From Cunninghamia lanceolata (taxonomy: Eukaryota; Streptophyta; Pinopsida; Cupressales; Cupressaceae): 64,000 nt of DNA. The stretch is taken from positions 1,674,001-1,738,000 of the forward strand of contig BSBN01000763.1 of assembly GCA_027924645.1 (NCBI GenBank), given 5' to 3'. Positions 12,801-23,948 of this stretch are shown piece by piece. Each line of letters opens with the position of its first letter. Position 1 is the stretch's first letter. Below the pieces are notes generated by a model. That model was given only the letters and a program-made list of their open reading frames with translations, searched no databases and was not told where the DNA came from. A program made the translations under genes and the position numbers.

Positions 12801-14103
12801 GATTTTTCTGATGGATGGGTTTCCCCATGATTTTCTGCATCCTCCCATATGGATCATATGACCTAACCAAAGGGAATGACTGGAAATTCATCATCTTTAA
12901 ACCAGCTATGGCTTTCTTAATGTTCTCAGAGTCTGGGCACATATACCAACCCATTGTTACTGGAAACAATACTGGTGGGAGTTTGTTACTTGCTTTGTAA
13001 GCATCCAGTATTTTAGCCACTTGCCTCATGAACTCCATTAAAACTAATGCATCAGTGGGGTATCTTGGGAGCATGAGGGGTTCCTCCTCAAAACCTTCAA
13101 TTCTTATATAGGAGAATGTTGCAAATTGAATAAACCAGGCTCCATGCTTGTATATGACTTCTTGAGCTTCCATGCTCAATCTTTTATTTCTATCCTCCTC
13201 CATTGTTCTTACCAGATGCATAGAGAATGCATCATTCACTAATTTGTAATCCTGGAGGTAATTTACTCTCTGCAGCTGGGGAAGGTGATCCCATATATGT
13301 GCATCATTTGTTGTGCCACCAATTCGCCCATCTATAGTCAATGCATCAAATGTACCCTTGTAGGCACATGAATAAACAATGTATGAGGTCATGTAAAAGG
13401 AACAATCTGGACCTCCTAAACTCATCAGCTGCTCATGAAGAGCATCACTTATTATCTTAGCCCACATTGGCCTGCTATCTATGTAAAGGTACATCAGGAT
13501 GACTGCATACATCCAATCTTTAAAACTTCCAGCATCAGGCTGGCCTGTCACTCTACTGAGTAGGGCTATCATGTATTGGTACTCATCGTCAAAGTCAAAT
13601 TTATATAAATGAACTGGAAGTTTAGCTGCTGCAGGATAGGGACTATTCTTCGCCCGTCATTGGTACATTTTCTTCCTAGCAGCCTTTTTATTATTTTCAT
13701 ATTCTATTTCTGATTTCTTCAAATCTATGTTGGAAACCTTCTTGCCCAATGGCAAACCGAATGTAGCAGCAAGACCCTTGATTGACAGATCAGCATATAC
13801 TCTGCCATGCTTCTCTACCTTCCTTGTCTGCGGGTTATAATTTCTTGCACATTCAATGACTAGCTCAGGACTTTCCATAGAATATGGGAAACCAACTGCA
13901 CTCCACATTCTAGATACAAAGACTGCATCCAGCAAGGTGTTTTTATTCTTCTCATCACTCATTTTTACTAACCCAGCAGCCAGATCCGTATTCCCTTGGT
14001 GTGTGTATGTGATGGTACCATATTTGAATTGGATGCCCTCAGGTTTAGCAAACATGGGCTTTAGAAATTCTGCCTCCGACTTAGCCAACCGCTTATCCGC
14101 CAT
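9811..14103 (-). pseudogene. B0: large unknown protein, 1430-codon frame with amber stops
   Basis: A single frame runs from the ATG at 14103 to the TAA at 9811 with no frameshift. It is broken by one TGA (13657) and eight TAG codons (12688, 12466, 11557, 11503, 11212, 10339, 10189, 10144). I do not recognise the family. The first 450 or so residues are globular and align by eye with B1 and B2: a segment R-N-Y-N-P-Q-T-R, then A-T-F-G-L-P, and further on Y-I-R-I-E-G-F then L-P-R-Y-P and M-E-F-M-R-Q. Residues about 480-900 are acidic, Lys-rich and disordered, with a K-R-K-A-P basic patch; about 1000-1320 are charged coiled coil; the C-terminus is a D/E tail. No catalytic signature, membrane segment or zinc finger is seen. 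It may be a mobile-element ORF or a captured gene. Confidence 0.7.
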
Positions 14104-15609
14104 GGATGTCTGCAATTATCAAAACTAAGTCTTACAATTGATACTTTCCAGCATGCATATACATTATATCTTCATTATTCATCATGCATACTATACTTTT
14201 CAATATTTCATTCATCTCGATATGCATAATCTAGAACTTCAAACCAGAAGACACCATGATACCTGGATATGCAGAATATGACAACCAAAGGGTTTCAATT
14301 ATTTACCTGATGTGTTTATCTCCCTAATTAGGTTGATATCTGCTAAAGGGACTCAATTACCAGCAGTGCCTCTCGTATCTCATTCTAGTACAAGCTATAT
14401 GCATCCACAGGTAGCCTTATGAGGATTTGTAAGCTCTTCTCTGTAAAATCTCATTTTGTCACAAGATAAGTGTCAAATGAGTCTGTAAATCACTTTTAAC
14501 CTCTTCACTAAGGAAATTAGGGCAAATTAAATGCAACAACTGATTTCCTTGTACGAAATTGCTGGATCTTGCCAAGTGTATGTATTGGGTTCATAATTGG
14601 CAAGAACCACCTACCACCTCTGCGTGCATTTAATGTTATGGTAGCAAGGCGCGGGGTGATCTCTGAAGATCAGGTGATATTTTGAATATCGGGTGATATT
14701 TAGCAATATCACCCCCTTGGTATAATACGATCATCCATTTTAGGTGGAAGGACCAATGTCGAAATATCAGGTCGAGTTGAGAATATCAGGTAGATATTCA
14801 AAAAATCAAGGGATGTTTGGAATGTCTGGTGATGTTTATAATATCACCCCTGGACTAAAGTGACCTTCTATCGAAATATCAGGATGACATCATCAAGATA
14901 ATGACTTGATTCATCGTTGTCGCACTATGGCATCACCGTCATGTTATGTAGGAAGGATCATGTTTGGAAATATACCTCCTCAAGATAAAAGAGTGGTGAT
15001 GTCATCATCAGGTTTATTTCTTTGATTATCGAGTTTGGATGACGTCAGCAAGACATTGGTTCGAGGTGATATTTTGCGAGAGGCCGATATTCAAATATCG
15101 GGGTGATATTCAAATATTGGGGCGATGTTCAAGAATATGACCTTCGCAAAATACATGATGTTGTCTATCGGGTAGATATCGTTATCACATAAAGTTGACG
15201 TCCGGATGTTCAGAGCAAATGATTTTATCGAGTGATAATATTTGATCGAGGTGATCTTTTATAATATGACTGATGTTAAGAAATATGATCCTCCCCTCAG
15301 AATATCAGGTTTGACTAGGACTTTGACTCACCATAACTTTTGTTCCCTAAGGAATATCAGGATGATCTAAAAGGCAAACCTGCATGAAATTTTATACTCT
15401 ATCTACCCATGAGGTTATTGACATGAAATACTAACTTTGAAAAATTGACCTCATCATGATGACTTACCTAGTCCCCTTTATGCAGGATCATCTACATTGT
15501 CTTACTTTTACCAGACTACCAGCAAACAGAAAACACAAGCAAAGCCAAACAAAAGTTGGGTCCCTATTTTGTCAAGTCAAAATGGGGCATGTTGTGTAAC
15601 CACACAACA
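14104..15609. other. Leader region of B0 with repeated ATATC motifs and palindromic edge
   Basis: No supported gene. From about 14660 to 15370 the words GATATT, ATATCAGG and ATATCACC recur many times in both orientations. On the - strand this is the region upstream of B0. The right edge is a perfect 20-base inverted repeat, TGTTGTGT-AACC-ACACAACA (15590-15609), abutting truncated E2 integrase. A TG start on the - strand would suit an LTR end, but no partner LTR is present in the window. Confidence 0.5.
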
Positions 15610-16865
15610 GGTCCAAACTTCTTCATCTTCAACTTGTTATATGTCCCAACTGGAAATCTTTCTTTTCTCAAGTACACCATCACTTCATTGCCAACTTCAA
15701 ATTCCTTATGTCTTCTCTTCTCATTTGCTTTCTCTTTGTACTTACTATTCATGTCCTCCAAATGCTTCTTCACCTGATTATGCATTATCTTCATATGGGC
15801 TGCAAATTCCTCTGCTTCTACACTCCTCTTGTCTTCTATACTAGTATCTCTTAATTCTACAATTCTTTTAGGATTCACTCCAATAACAATCTCAAAAGGT
15901 GTTCTTCTGGTACTCCTATTTACTAAATTATTGTATGCAAACTCTACCTGTGAAAGAATCAAATCCCAACTTCCGATCTTCTCTCCAACCAAACATCTCA
16001 ACAAGTTTCCCAAACTCCTATTCACTACTTCTGTCTGTCCATCTGTCTATGGATGAAAAGTAGAACTAAACTTCAAATCTATCTTCATCTTCTTCGAAAG
16101 TGTCTTCCAAAAGTAACCAACAAATTTTGTGTCTCTATCTAAAACTATACTCTTAGGTAATCCATGCAATCTCACAATCTCCTTGAAAAATAGGTCAGCT
16201 ACATGCACTGCATCAGTTGTCTTCTTACAAGGTATGAAATGAGCCATCTTTGAAAATATGTCAACCACTACAAATATTGAATCATATCCTCTCTATGTCT
16301 TAGGTAATCCCATTACAAAATCCATGCTTGTGTCTTCCCAAGGTCTCTCCGGTACTGTCAAAGGTTTATACAATCCAGTGTTCTGACTACTCCCTTTTGC
16401 AACTTGACAAACTCTACAACTCTGCACAAATCTCTAAACATCCTTATGTATCTGAGGCCAAAAGTAATTTTCACTTACCAAAGCCACTGTCTTATCAATG
16501 CCAAAATGTCCTGCCAATCCACCACTATGTTTCTCCTTGATCAAATTATCTCTCATAGAACTTCTAGGTATGCATAACTGACTTCCTTTGAACAACATAT
16601 CTTCTTGAATGAAATAATCCAACCACTTACTTCTATCTATCACAATAGGTTTCTTACATGCTTTCCAAGGTTCTGCAAAAGTAGTGTCTCCCTCATACAT
16701 ATTCTTCAATTCATCAAAACCCCATACTTCAACTCTCATCTCTGTCAACAAGTTTCTTCTTCTACTCAAGGCATCAGCAACTTTGTTTGATTTTCCACTC
16801 CTATGCTTCAACACAAAAGTATAACTCTGCATGCACTCTACCCATCTCATATGTCTCCGATTCAA
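15610..16865 (-). pseudogene. E2 integrase, C-terminus cut off
   Basis: Integrase joins the reverse-transcribed copy to chromosomal DNA. An HHCC zinc-binding part lies near 16440-16560 (H-S-G-G-L-A-G-H-F-G and C-R-V-C-Q). The catalytic triad is visible: Asp in V-V-V-D-I-F-S-K (about 16265), Asp in L-D-R-D-T-K-F (about 16140), Glu in T-D-G-Q-T-E (about 16030). Premature TAG codons sit at 16434, 16293 and 16047; the last replaces the Gln that is nearly invariant between His-Pro and Thr-Asp-Gly-Gln-Thr-Glu in Gypsy integrases, so it is a decayed CAG. Homology ends around K-K-F-G-P at about 15615, where the B0 segment interrupts it. No chromodomain remains. Confidence 0.92.
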
Positions 16866-18455
16866 CTTTCCCTAACTATTCAGTTACTGCAAAGCTTGAT
16901 GATCCGTATACAACACAAACTCCTTAGGCAACAAGTAATGTCTCTACTTTTTCAAGGCTTGAATTATGGCATAGAACTCTTGATCATAAACTAAATATCT
17001 TTTCCTTGCATCATTCAACTTCTCACTGAAATAAGCTACAGGTCTACCTTCTTGACTTAACACTGCTCCAATTGTATTTCCACTTGCATCACAATCAACT
17101 TGAAATACCTTATTAAAATTTGGTAATGCCAAAATAGGTTTCTCTATTACTTTCTGCTTCAACAACTCAAAACTCTTATCTTCTCCAGATGTCCATTTGA
17201 AATCTTTTCTGTCACCTCTCATTGTCTTTGTCATAGGGTTACAAAGTGAACTGAAATTCCTAATGAACTTCTGGTAGAAACTAGCCAAACCATGAAATGA
17301 TCTAACCTCTCCAATGCTCTCTAGTGTAGGCCATTCAACAATTGCTCTCACTTTCTTAGGGTCCATCTTCAATCCTTCCATAGAAATCGCAAATCCCAGA
17401 TATACCACTTATTCCTTCATGAAACTACACTTCTTGATGTTTATCAACAATTTCTCTTCTCTCAACCTCTGCAAAACTTGTCTAATATGCAACAAATGTT
17501 CCTCTTTTGTCCTACTAAAAATCAAAATATCATCCAAGTATACAATAATAAACTTACCCAAGAATTTCTTCAAGACTTCATTCATCAAGCTCATGAAAGT
17601 ACTCGGTGCATTTGTCAATCCAAAGGGCACCACTAACCACTTATACAATCCTTCATTTGTCTTAAAAGAAGTCTTCCATTCATCACCTTTTCTAATTCTG
17701 AACTGATGGTATCAACTCTTCAAGTCTATTTTTGTGAAATATCTTGCTCCACTCCAACAATCCATGATATCATCCATCCTAGGTAAAGGAAATCTATACT
17801 TAACTATTATCTTGTTTATTGCTCTGGAATCAGTACACATTCTCCATTCTCCATCCTTCTTTGGCGCTAGCACTGCAGGTACTGCACAAGGGCTCAAACT
17901 TTCTCTGATCAAACCTTTCCTCAATAACTCTTGTCTCTGTCTATTTAGTTCTTCATTCTCTATTGGTGTCATTCTATGTGCTACTTTGTTAGGCAAACTT
18001 GCTCTCGGTATAAGATCCATGTGATGACTGATACTTCTTATAGGCGGTAATCCATCAGGTACATTATATGATATGATGTCTTCATACTCTGTCAGCAACT
18101 CTCTTATTTCATCTAGTTCATCTTCTTTTTTCACCACTTCAAGCTTCTTAGGAATCAAAGCATAACACATACTTTCCTGTTTCAAGCCATCCAGAAATTT
18201 CCTTCCATCTACCAAACGGATTCTAGCATTCCCACATACCACATTTTTAGGATCATCTTCTAAAGGAATCAAAGTAATTCTTTTCCCATTTGTTGTTATA
18301 GTATATGTATTCTTTCTTCCATCATGCATAGCTTTCCTATCATACTGCCAAGGTCTACCCAACAAGATATGACAAACATCCATAGGCATAATATCACACA
18401 AGACTTCATCATGATAAGATCCAATATGAAATTTCACCAAACATTGTTCACTCAC
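16866..18455 (-). pseudogene. E2 reverse transcriptase and RNase H
   Basis: Copies element RNA into DNA and removes the RNA strand. The RT active site Y-L-D-D-I-L is intact (about 17535); upstream are the typical G-L-I-R-E-S-L-S-P-C and P-L-P-R-M-D-D segments, and R-S-F-H-G-L-A-S-F-Y at about 17280. RNase H motifs include D-C-D-A-S-G (about 17090) and T-D-H-Q-A-L (about 16900). The N-terminal 80 codons are the C-terminal part of the protease-linker region, with L-L-G-R-P-W-Q-Y-D (about 18350). Breaks: TGA at 17712, TAA at 17409 and 16884, TAG at 16944 and 16872. No frameshift. Confidence 0.93.
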
Positions 18456-19246
18456 CAGTACCTTCTGATCATCCTAGATCCATGCTATCTGATAGGACTT
18501 AGGGTGTTTCAATCTTTCCAACTTCATCTTAGTCACCATCTCCTCTGAAACTAGGTTATCTGAACTACCACTATCAATTACAACTTTACAACACTTACCT
18601 CCTGATTTGTATTTAGTTCTAAAAAGACTTTTCCTTTGTGATGGTTCCTCATTTGTCTCTACTTGAAATAGTGCTCTCCTCATCACCAAAGATTCTCCTT
18701 TCTCTAGATTGCCAACTGAACAAGGTGATCCAATAGGTTCTTTCTCAACATAGGCTGCTCTTCCACTATTCTCTGTCTTCTTGCTTGTACTACCCTGATT
18801 ACATTCAAATGCTCTATGTCCTTCACCTCCGCACTTGAAACAAGTACCTCTGAATGTCTTCCTATCAAATCCTCTTCCTTCTCTTTTGTATCCTTCATTC
18901 CGATATGCACTAGGGTTTCCTCTCTGGTAAAAATTTATGTCATCTCTCTGGTAAGCATTGTTATCTCTGTCATCTTTTCTAACTGGTCTATCAAATTTGT
19001 TCTGCTCCATAAATGGTCTATCACATCCAGAAAATGATCTTCCTCTCTGAAATTTACCTCCTCTACCTCTCTGTCTTTGATCATGCTTCTTATTCATCTT
19101 TTCTTTAACTTTCAGGGAAAATTGATATGCTTCTTCCAAAGATGTCATCCTTACCAAGCTTAATTCTTCTTGAATGTTCAATCTCAGTCCATTGATGTAT
19201 CTAGCCACTTTCTCCTTGCTTTCTTCACTATGTCCTATTCTTATGA
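18456..19246 (-). pseudogene. E2 gag C-terminus, zinc knuckle and aspartic protease
   Basis: Encodes the end of the capsid region (V-A-R-Y-I-N-G-L-R-L-N), an Arg/Gly-rich stretch, a CCHC knuckle C-F-K-C-G-G-E-G-H-R-A-F-E-C (about 18815-18860) that binds RNA, and the protease active site V-V-I-D-S-G-S-S-D (about 18570). A TAG at 18474 separates it from the following pol part. The preceding gag half lies beyond the solo LTR at 20982-21589, and the two halves share one frame once the insertion is discounted. Confidence 0.9.
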
Positions 19247-19251
19247 TCATC

Positions 19252-20976
19252 TGTAATCTCCCCTTCTAGAAACAATACTAATTTTTCCCTAAAAACTCAA
19301 ATCCCACAAGCTTAGAGTTAAGGTTTCTAATTCTTGGAACAAAATGTTTTGATAGGGTGCCCAAGAAACCCTCTACCCTAGGTCCAAGAGCAAGTTCTTC
19401 ACCCCTCTTGGCCCCATGTGGTCTCCTTGCCATCCATATGGGGTAGCTTCCCTAGTGAGGCGTCCTATCACCATTCCCCTTATCAGAACCATTATGTTTC
19501 CTCTTACAATTCAATTAATTTCCATGATGGGAGGTTAGGGGTGCAACTACAATAGGGTTTCTTGAAAATCACTCCTTCCAAGCCCAAGAGCAGCCTCTTA
19601 TGCCCCCTTGGCCCACATGTGGTAGGCCGCAACCATCCACCATGGGGTGGTGTACTTAGAAGATGATCCCATGGTTGTTTCCCCTCCTTGTAGGACCTTA
19701 ATTCCCTCATCATGACATTCATACAAGAATCCACATTAATGCATAATAACTAATCACACTCATAGTTGCAAACAATCACATGCACATTTGCATAATGAAT
19801 TATGATAATGTGCATTAACTATTGATGCTGTACTATGTATATCTCATACAATACTTATATATATCTAATGTTAATATGCATTTGTCACTACTTACCACAT
19901 GGAATTCATCATAACAGACATGGGGTTAGATACATCATACCAGGAGTATAATTCTTGCCCTTGTATCCTTGGAGATCTAAAGGTTGTCTCCCTTTAGTGT
20001 TGATCATATTCTTCACACACTCTTCTTCCAATCTCTGAATTGTATATCTTATTCTTTCTTATTTTTATATTCATGCAAATTTGAATATTAATTCAGTTAT
20101 TACTTGTTCATTTCTCAATCTCCATATTTCATTCTATTATCCTCTTATATTTCCACACTACTTTAATCAAAATTAGATCCCTTTTAGAATATATATTTAA
20201 CTTAGCATTCTTAATGATTTTCCATTACATTTCATTGCTTAATTTCATATGTATATTATTGCTTTGCTTGCTGTTCCATTCTGTTCCAAGTCTACTTTAA
20301 ATCTGTTGTAATTATTTTTCTATTCATATGCCTCTACCGATTATATTCTCCTATACATATATACCTTTTCTATATGATAGAAGGGCATCCACTTAAAAGA
20401 AGTGGTGACTCTTCAATGAGTCATAACCCAATCGCTGTCCCTTTTTTAAATACTAATCACAGCTATGACAAACCTATATTAATTGCTTGTTTTGCTATTA
20501 GCATATTTGTCTTTATTTTAGATGAATGTTGCCCTTTATTAATAATTTCCTTTGTGTTATAATATTCCTCCTCTCTTGAATAATCACAGCATTTGAGTTT
20601 TAGTTTCTTTTATATTCTTCTTATGATATATGCCATAATAACTTTATAAATATATTTATTTACATTAGTTTTATAATAATATTTAATAATAATTAATAAG
20701 ATTTAGTTTATATTCATTATTTATAATAATATTATTTATATTTATATTTTTTTTATTTATATTTAATTTATATAATATAATAATATTTATATTTGTTATT
20801 TATAAATATAATATGAATATATTATATCTTAATTATATTAAAATATGCATATAATAATATTATTTTAATATTATGTAATTATTTCTATCATCTCAATTGA
20901 TATTTTACTAAATCATCTTTTATCATGATATTTAAATCTTTAATTTTAAGCAATGCCTTAATATCAGGACATGACA
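19252..20976. mobile_element. S1: solo LTR in the E2 gag
   Basis: Starts TGTAATCTCC and ends ACATGACA, with the perfect 5-base duplication TCATC at 19247-19251 and 20977-20981. It lies inside gag and carries no pol. The 1725 bases hold two diverged copies of a block near 19310-19480 and 19550-19700 (Pro/Cys-coding look, T-G-G-C-C-C-C motifs) and a very AT-rich right third (20640-20900). A solo LTR left by LTR-LTR recombination explains it best. Confidence 0.85.
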
Positions 20977-20981
20977 TCATC

Positions 20982-21589
20982 TTATGAAATTCTTCAATGT
21001 ACTCCTTCACAGATTTCTCCTTTAGTCTCAGGTTTTGGAATCTTTTCAACAATTCCAACTCATAGTCAGCAAGTATGAACTGATTTTTCAACTTTGTCAC
21101 CATTCGGTCCCACTTTGTAATCTTTTCTTTTCCTCTTCTATTTCTTTCCAACTGAACTTCTTTCCACCATATAGCAGCATGTCCTTTCAATTTTGTCTTT
21201 GCAAATTTCACCTTCTCTGGATCTTCAATCTCCTCATATTCAAAGTATTCTCCCTTGTCATTTATCCAGTCAATCAATTCTTCAGGATTCAAATTACCAG
21301 TATAGTTCGGAACATCAACTCTAGGTCTCTTTCCAATCTTTGAGATAGCTAGCAACATCTTTATCTGATCTGATTCTTCTTCTTCATCGCCTTCTAGGGT
21401 TCCACTAGTATGTTCCACAGATTGAAATTCTTCTTCATCATCACTTTCAACATTAGGTCTTGGTGTCAATCCTCTTTGCCTATCTTCTTCAACAACATCT
21501 AAATGAATTCGCATTGTTCTCATTAATTCCATCATCTCATCCATTCTATTAGCCATTGTACCAACAGGAGGAAATCTTCGCGATGGCAT
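20982..21589 (-). pseudogene. E2 gag N-terminal half
   Basis: Capsid-type gag that would assemble the element particle. The likely start is the ATG at 21589 (M-P-S-R-R-F); the frame is open a little further upstream but without ATG. Family features are the acidic linker (D-E-E-E-F, D-E-E-E-E-S), D-V-P-N-Y-T-G-N-L-N-P-E-E-L, W-W-K-E-V, and V-K-E-Y-I-E-E-F-H-K-M-M just before the solo LTR. No stop is seen in this half. Confidence 0.9.
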
Positions 21590-21780
21590 CTTCCTAGGAT
21601 CAAGTGCAAACTGCCTCAGGTTCGGCAATCAGGCTACAAGTGACAACTACCTCTCAATCAGTGATCGGTTGCACACAAGTAACCTACCTCAGATCGGCCA
21701 TCTACTTACAATCAAGATCTTACGGAATCCCCTTCACCCATTCACTCCAAAGAATCAAACTTTCTCTCTCCAAGATTCAA

Positions 21781-21798
21781 ACTTTCACTCTGATACCA
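21781..21798 (-). other. E2 primer-binding site, tRNA-Met type
   Basis: On the - strand TGGTATCAGAGTGAAAGT lies two bases from the LTR; it fits the initiator or elongator tRNA-Met site (TGGTATCAGAGC) common to plant Gypsy and Copia elements. Confidence 0.88.
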
Positions 21799-21800
21799 CT

Positions 21801-22639
21801 TGGTGCAATCATGGTAGGAGGGTTGACAAAATGAACTGTCTGGACCATGCAGCAAGAGTAAACACAATGAAAACAACACAAGAATATAGAACATATGCAG
21901 ATTCATTCATTCAGTATATCATAGAATTCAAAATAGAGATGTGCCGGCAACATGCGGGCTTACAATTCGGCTCACAGGCCTGATTACATACATGCGCAAG
22001 ATAAATCTTTGAAGCTCCTTTGTACAAAATCCAAACTATCGACTATCACTATATCCTGAACTTGATAACTATGTTCCTAAGAATCTATTACATCTTTATA
22101 TATCATTTTTGGACCAATAGATTCCTCTGCGATGGCCAAGGAAGGTCACAAACTCCAATGAAGAGTTGTAACATGTTCACAGATAGGTCAGACCTAAATG
22201 CCTAGAACACTTCCTCAAATGAATGGAACAATGTGTGGACCCTTGGGGAAGGTCGGCCATGAACTAAAGAACATTTAATGATGTGTCATTGAGATTTATA
22301 AGTCAAGGAACGATCCACAAGCCTTCTCCTTTAGCTGACTATCAGGTACTGTTAGAATGCTCTGCTCTGAGAAACAGTCAACTTCTGACAATGATATCTT
22401 TCCAGTAACTGATCCAAATGCAATGAATTATTGATATGATGTAGATGAATGAATGTAGATACTAATTCTAGATCCACAAGATGTGAAATGCAAAAATCAG
22501 ACCACAAGCTGAAAACTGCTACTAACTGAACTGTCTGAACTGAACTGGAAAATGAAAGAAATGAAATGTAAACAAACTGAAATGCAAATGTTTTTGGTTG
22601 ATGCAATATTTCTCTTGGACCAGGGATGCTCCTGCATCA
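21801..22639 (-). repeat. E2 5' LTR, 839 bp
   Basis: On the - strand it starts TGATGCAGGAGC and ends GATTGCACCA. A TATA box GATATATAAAG lies near 22095 on the - strand. The outer start resembles that of the gag-only element at 35422-40880 (TGCAGGAGCA). The partner LTR is not in the window. Confidence 0.85.
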
Positions 22640-23441
22640 AAAATTTATTGCACAAATTTGCGGGCTATGACATGTGCCCCATCTGTTAAATTCCCAGGAA
22701 TAAAATGTGTACTTTGGTGAGTCTATCCACCACAACCCGAATAGCATTGTGCATATTCCTTGACATAGGAAGTCCTTGCACAAAAGACATGCTAATGATT
22801 TGCCACATCCATTCTAGAATTCCGTGAGGGTATAATAGTCTCATCAAGTGATGGTGTTCCATCTTCACCCTCTGGCATTCTAAACATGGAGCTACAAATT
22901 TTGTAGCATCCCTCTTCAATCCCTTTCAGAAGTATAAGGGTTTCACATCATCTAGTAACTTTGTTACTCTAGGATGTCCAGAATAGGGTGTAGAATGAAC
23001 CTCTTTCCACACCATATTCCTTAACTCCTCAGAGTTCAAAACATACATCCTCCCTTTATACCTCAATAACCCAGGTGGTTCAAGGTAAAATCTGTCATAT
23101 TTCATGTTCTGGGGGTTCTCCAAAAGAGCCTATTTTACCTACTCATAAAACTCATCTCCTTTAGACTTTTGTAATACATGAGTCTTGAAATTAGAATGTA
23201 TGGAGATCATTGAGGAGATATGTCTTCTCCTACTCAGGGCATCTATCACTCAATTTTCCTTGCCTTGAATATTTTTAATCTCAAAATCATAATATGAGAT
23301 TAGCTCTAACCACCTTATTTGATGAGCATTTAAATGTGGTTGAGTGAACATATATTTAAGCCCTTGGTGGTCTGTTTTTAGTTCAAAAGGTTTTCCAAGC
23401 AAGTAATGTCTCCACATTTGCAGTGCATGAATTATTGCTGT
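22640..23441 (-). pseudogene. E3 RNase H second half and integrase N-terminal part
   Basis: Reading leftwards: M-W-R-H-Y-L-L-G, T-D-H-Q-G-L-K-Y (RNase H), then the integrase zinc region with H-S-T-P-Y-S-G-H-P and C-L-E-C-Q-R-V-K, then W-Q-I-I-S-M-S-F-V-Q-G-L-P and V-V-V-D-R-L-T-K with the first catalytic Asp (about 22715). Homology stops at the E2 LTR edge, just before the usual R-L-H-G segment. Several stops and a frameshift near 22690 make it non-functional. Confidence 0.88.
23434..23441. repeat. hAT target-site duplication, left copy
   Basis: ATTGCTGT; the right copy ACTGTTGT (49093-49100) matches 6 of 8, and both mismatches are C/T. Confidence 0.8.
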
Positions 23442-23948
23442 CAGGGATAACTTTAAGAACCCCCCCCCCCTCGGAGAAGGTGTATAAACCTGGCAAATCA
23501 TGTATACTTCCCGAGAAAAATATTAATTTTATTGGCGATTTTTTTCATTTTTCCAGGAAAAAAAATAATCTTATTTGGCGAATCTTTTGTAATCGCTAGA
23601 GGTCTATGAAAAATCCTAACGAATTGTAATTTTTTTAAAACCAATAAAATATTTTCGTTGGCAATTAAAACCTATTTTCAAAACAAGTAAATATTTTTGT
23701 TGGCGAATTGAAACCTATTTTCAAACCAATAAATATTTCTGTGGGTGAATTAAACCTATTTTCTAAATAAGAAAATATTTTTGCTGGCGATTAAAATCTA
23801 ATCTCAAACAAGAAAATATATTTACATTGGCGAATTAAACCAATTTTCAAATCAATAAAAAAATCATTGGCGAATTTAAATATAGTTTCAAACCAATAAA
23901 AAATTAATTGGTGAAATAAACTGTTATGCCAATAAAAAAATCATACAA
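23442..23948 (+). repeat. Left TIR and 42-base subterminal repeat array of the hAT element
   Basis: After the terminal CAGGGAT and a run of C (about 23460-23472), the core TTGGCGAATT or a one-to-two-base variant recurs at 23658, 23700, 23742, 23784, 23827, 23867 and 23908, a 40-43 base period, each followed by AAACCTATTTTCAAA-like sequence. Further GGCGA words lie at about 23533 and 23577. In hAT elements the transposase binds short subterminal repeats, which is the likely role. Confidence 0.82.

Larger units (their letters stand above)
15610..22639 (-). mobile_element. E2: Gypsy (chromovirus-type) LTR retrotransposon, 3' end missing
   Basis: Order on the - strand: LTR (22639-21801), primer site, gag, CCHC knuckle, protease, RT, RNase H, integrase. 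After removal of the 1725-base solo LTR plus one 5-base duplication, gag to integrase is one continuous frame without indels. The element stops abruptly inside the integrase C-terminus at 15610, where the B0-bearing segment begins. The right flank is the integrase of another Gypsy element (E3), so E2 inserted into E3. Confidence 0.9.

Noticed and set aside
12688..14103. Plant mobile domain or transposase in the B0 N-terminus
   Set aside because: I could not match characteristic residues of either family, so it stays unknown.
22640..23441. Two separate Gypsy fragments left and right of the hAT element
   Set aside because: The RNase H breaks at complementary points, the frames agree after removing the insertion, and 8-base duplications flank it, so they are one element.
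23460..23472. Poly-C run as assembly error or telomere-like sequence
   Set aside because: A simple homopolymer next to the TIR; length may be unreliable but nothing else supports either idea.
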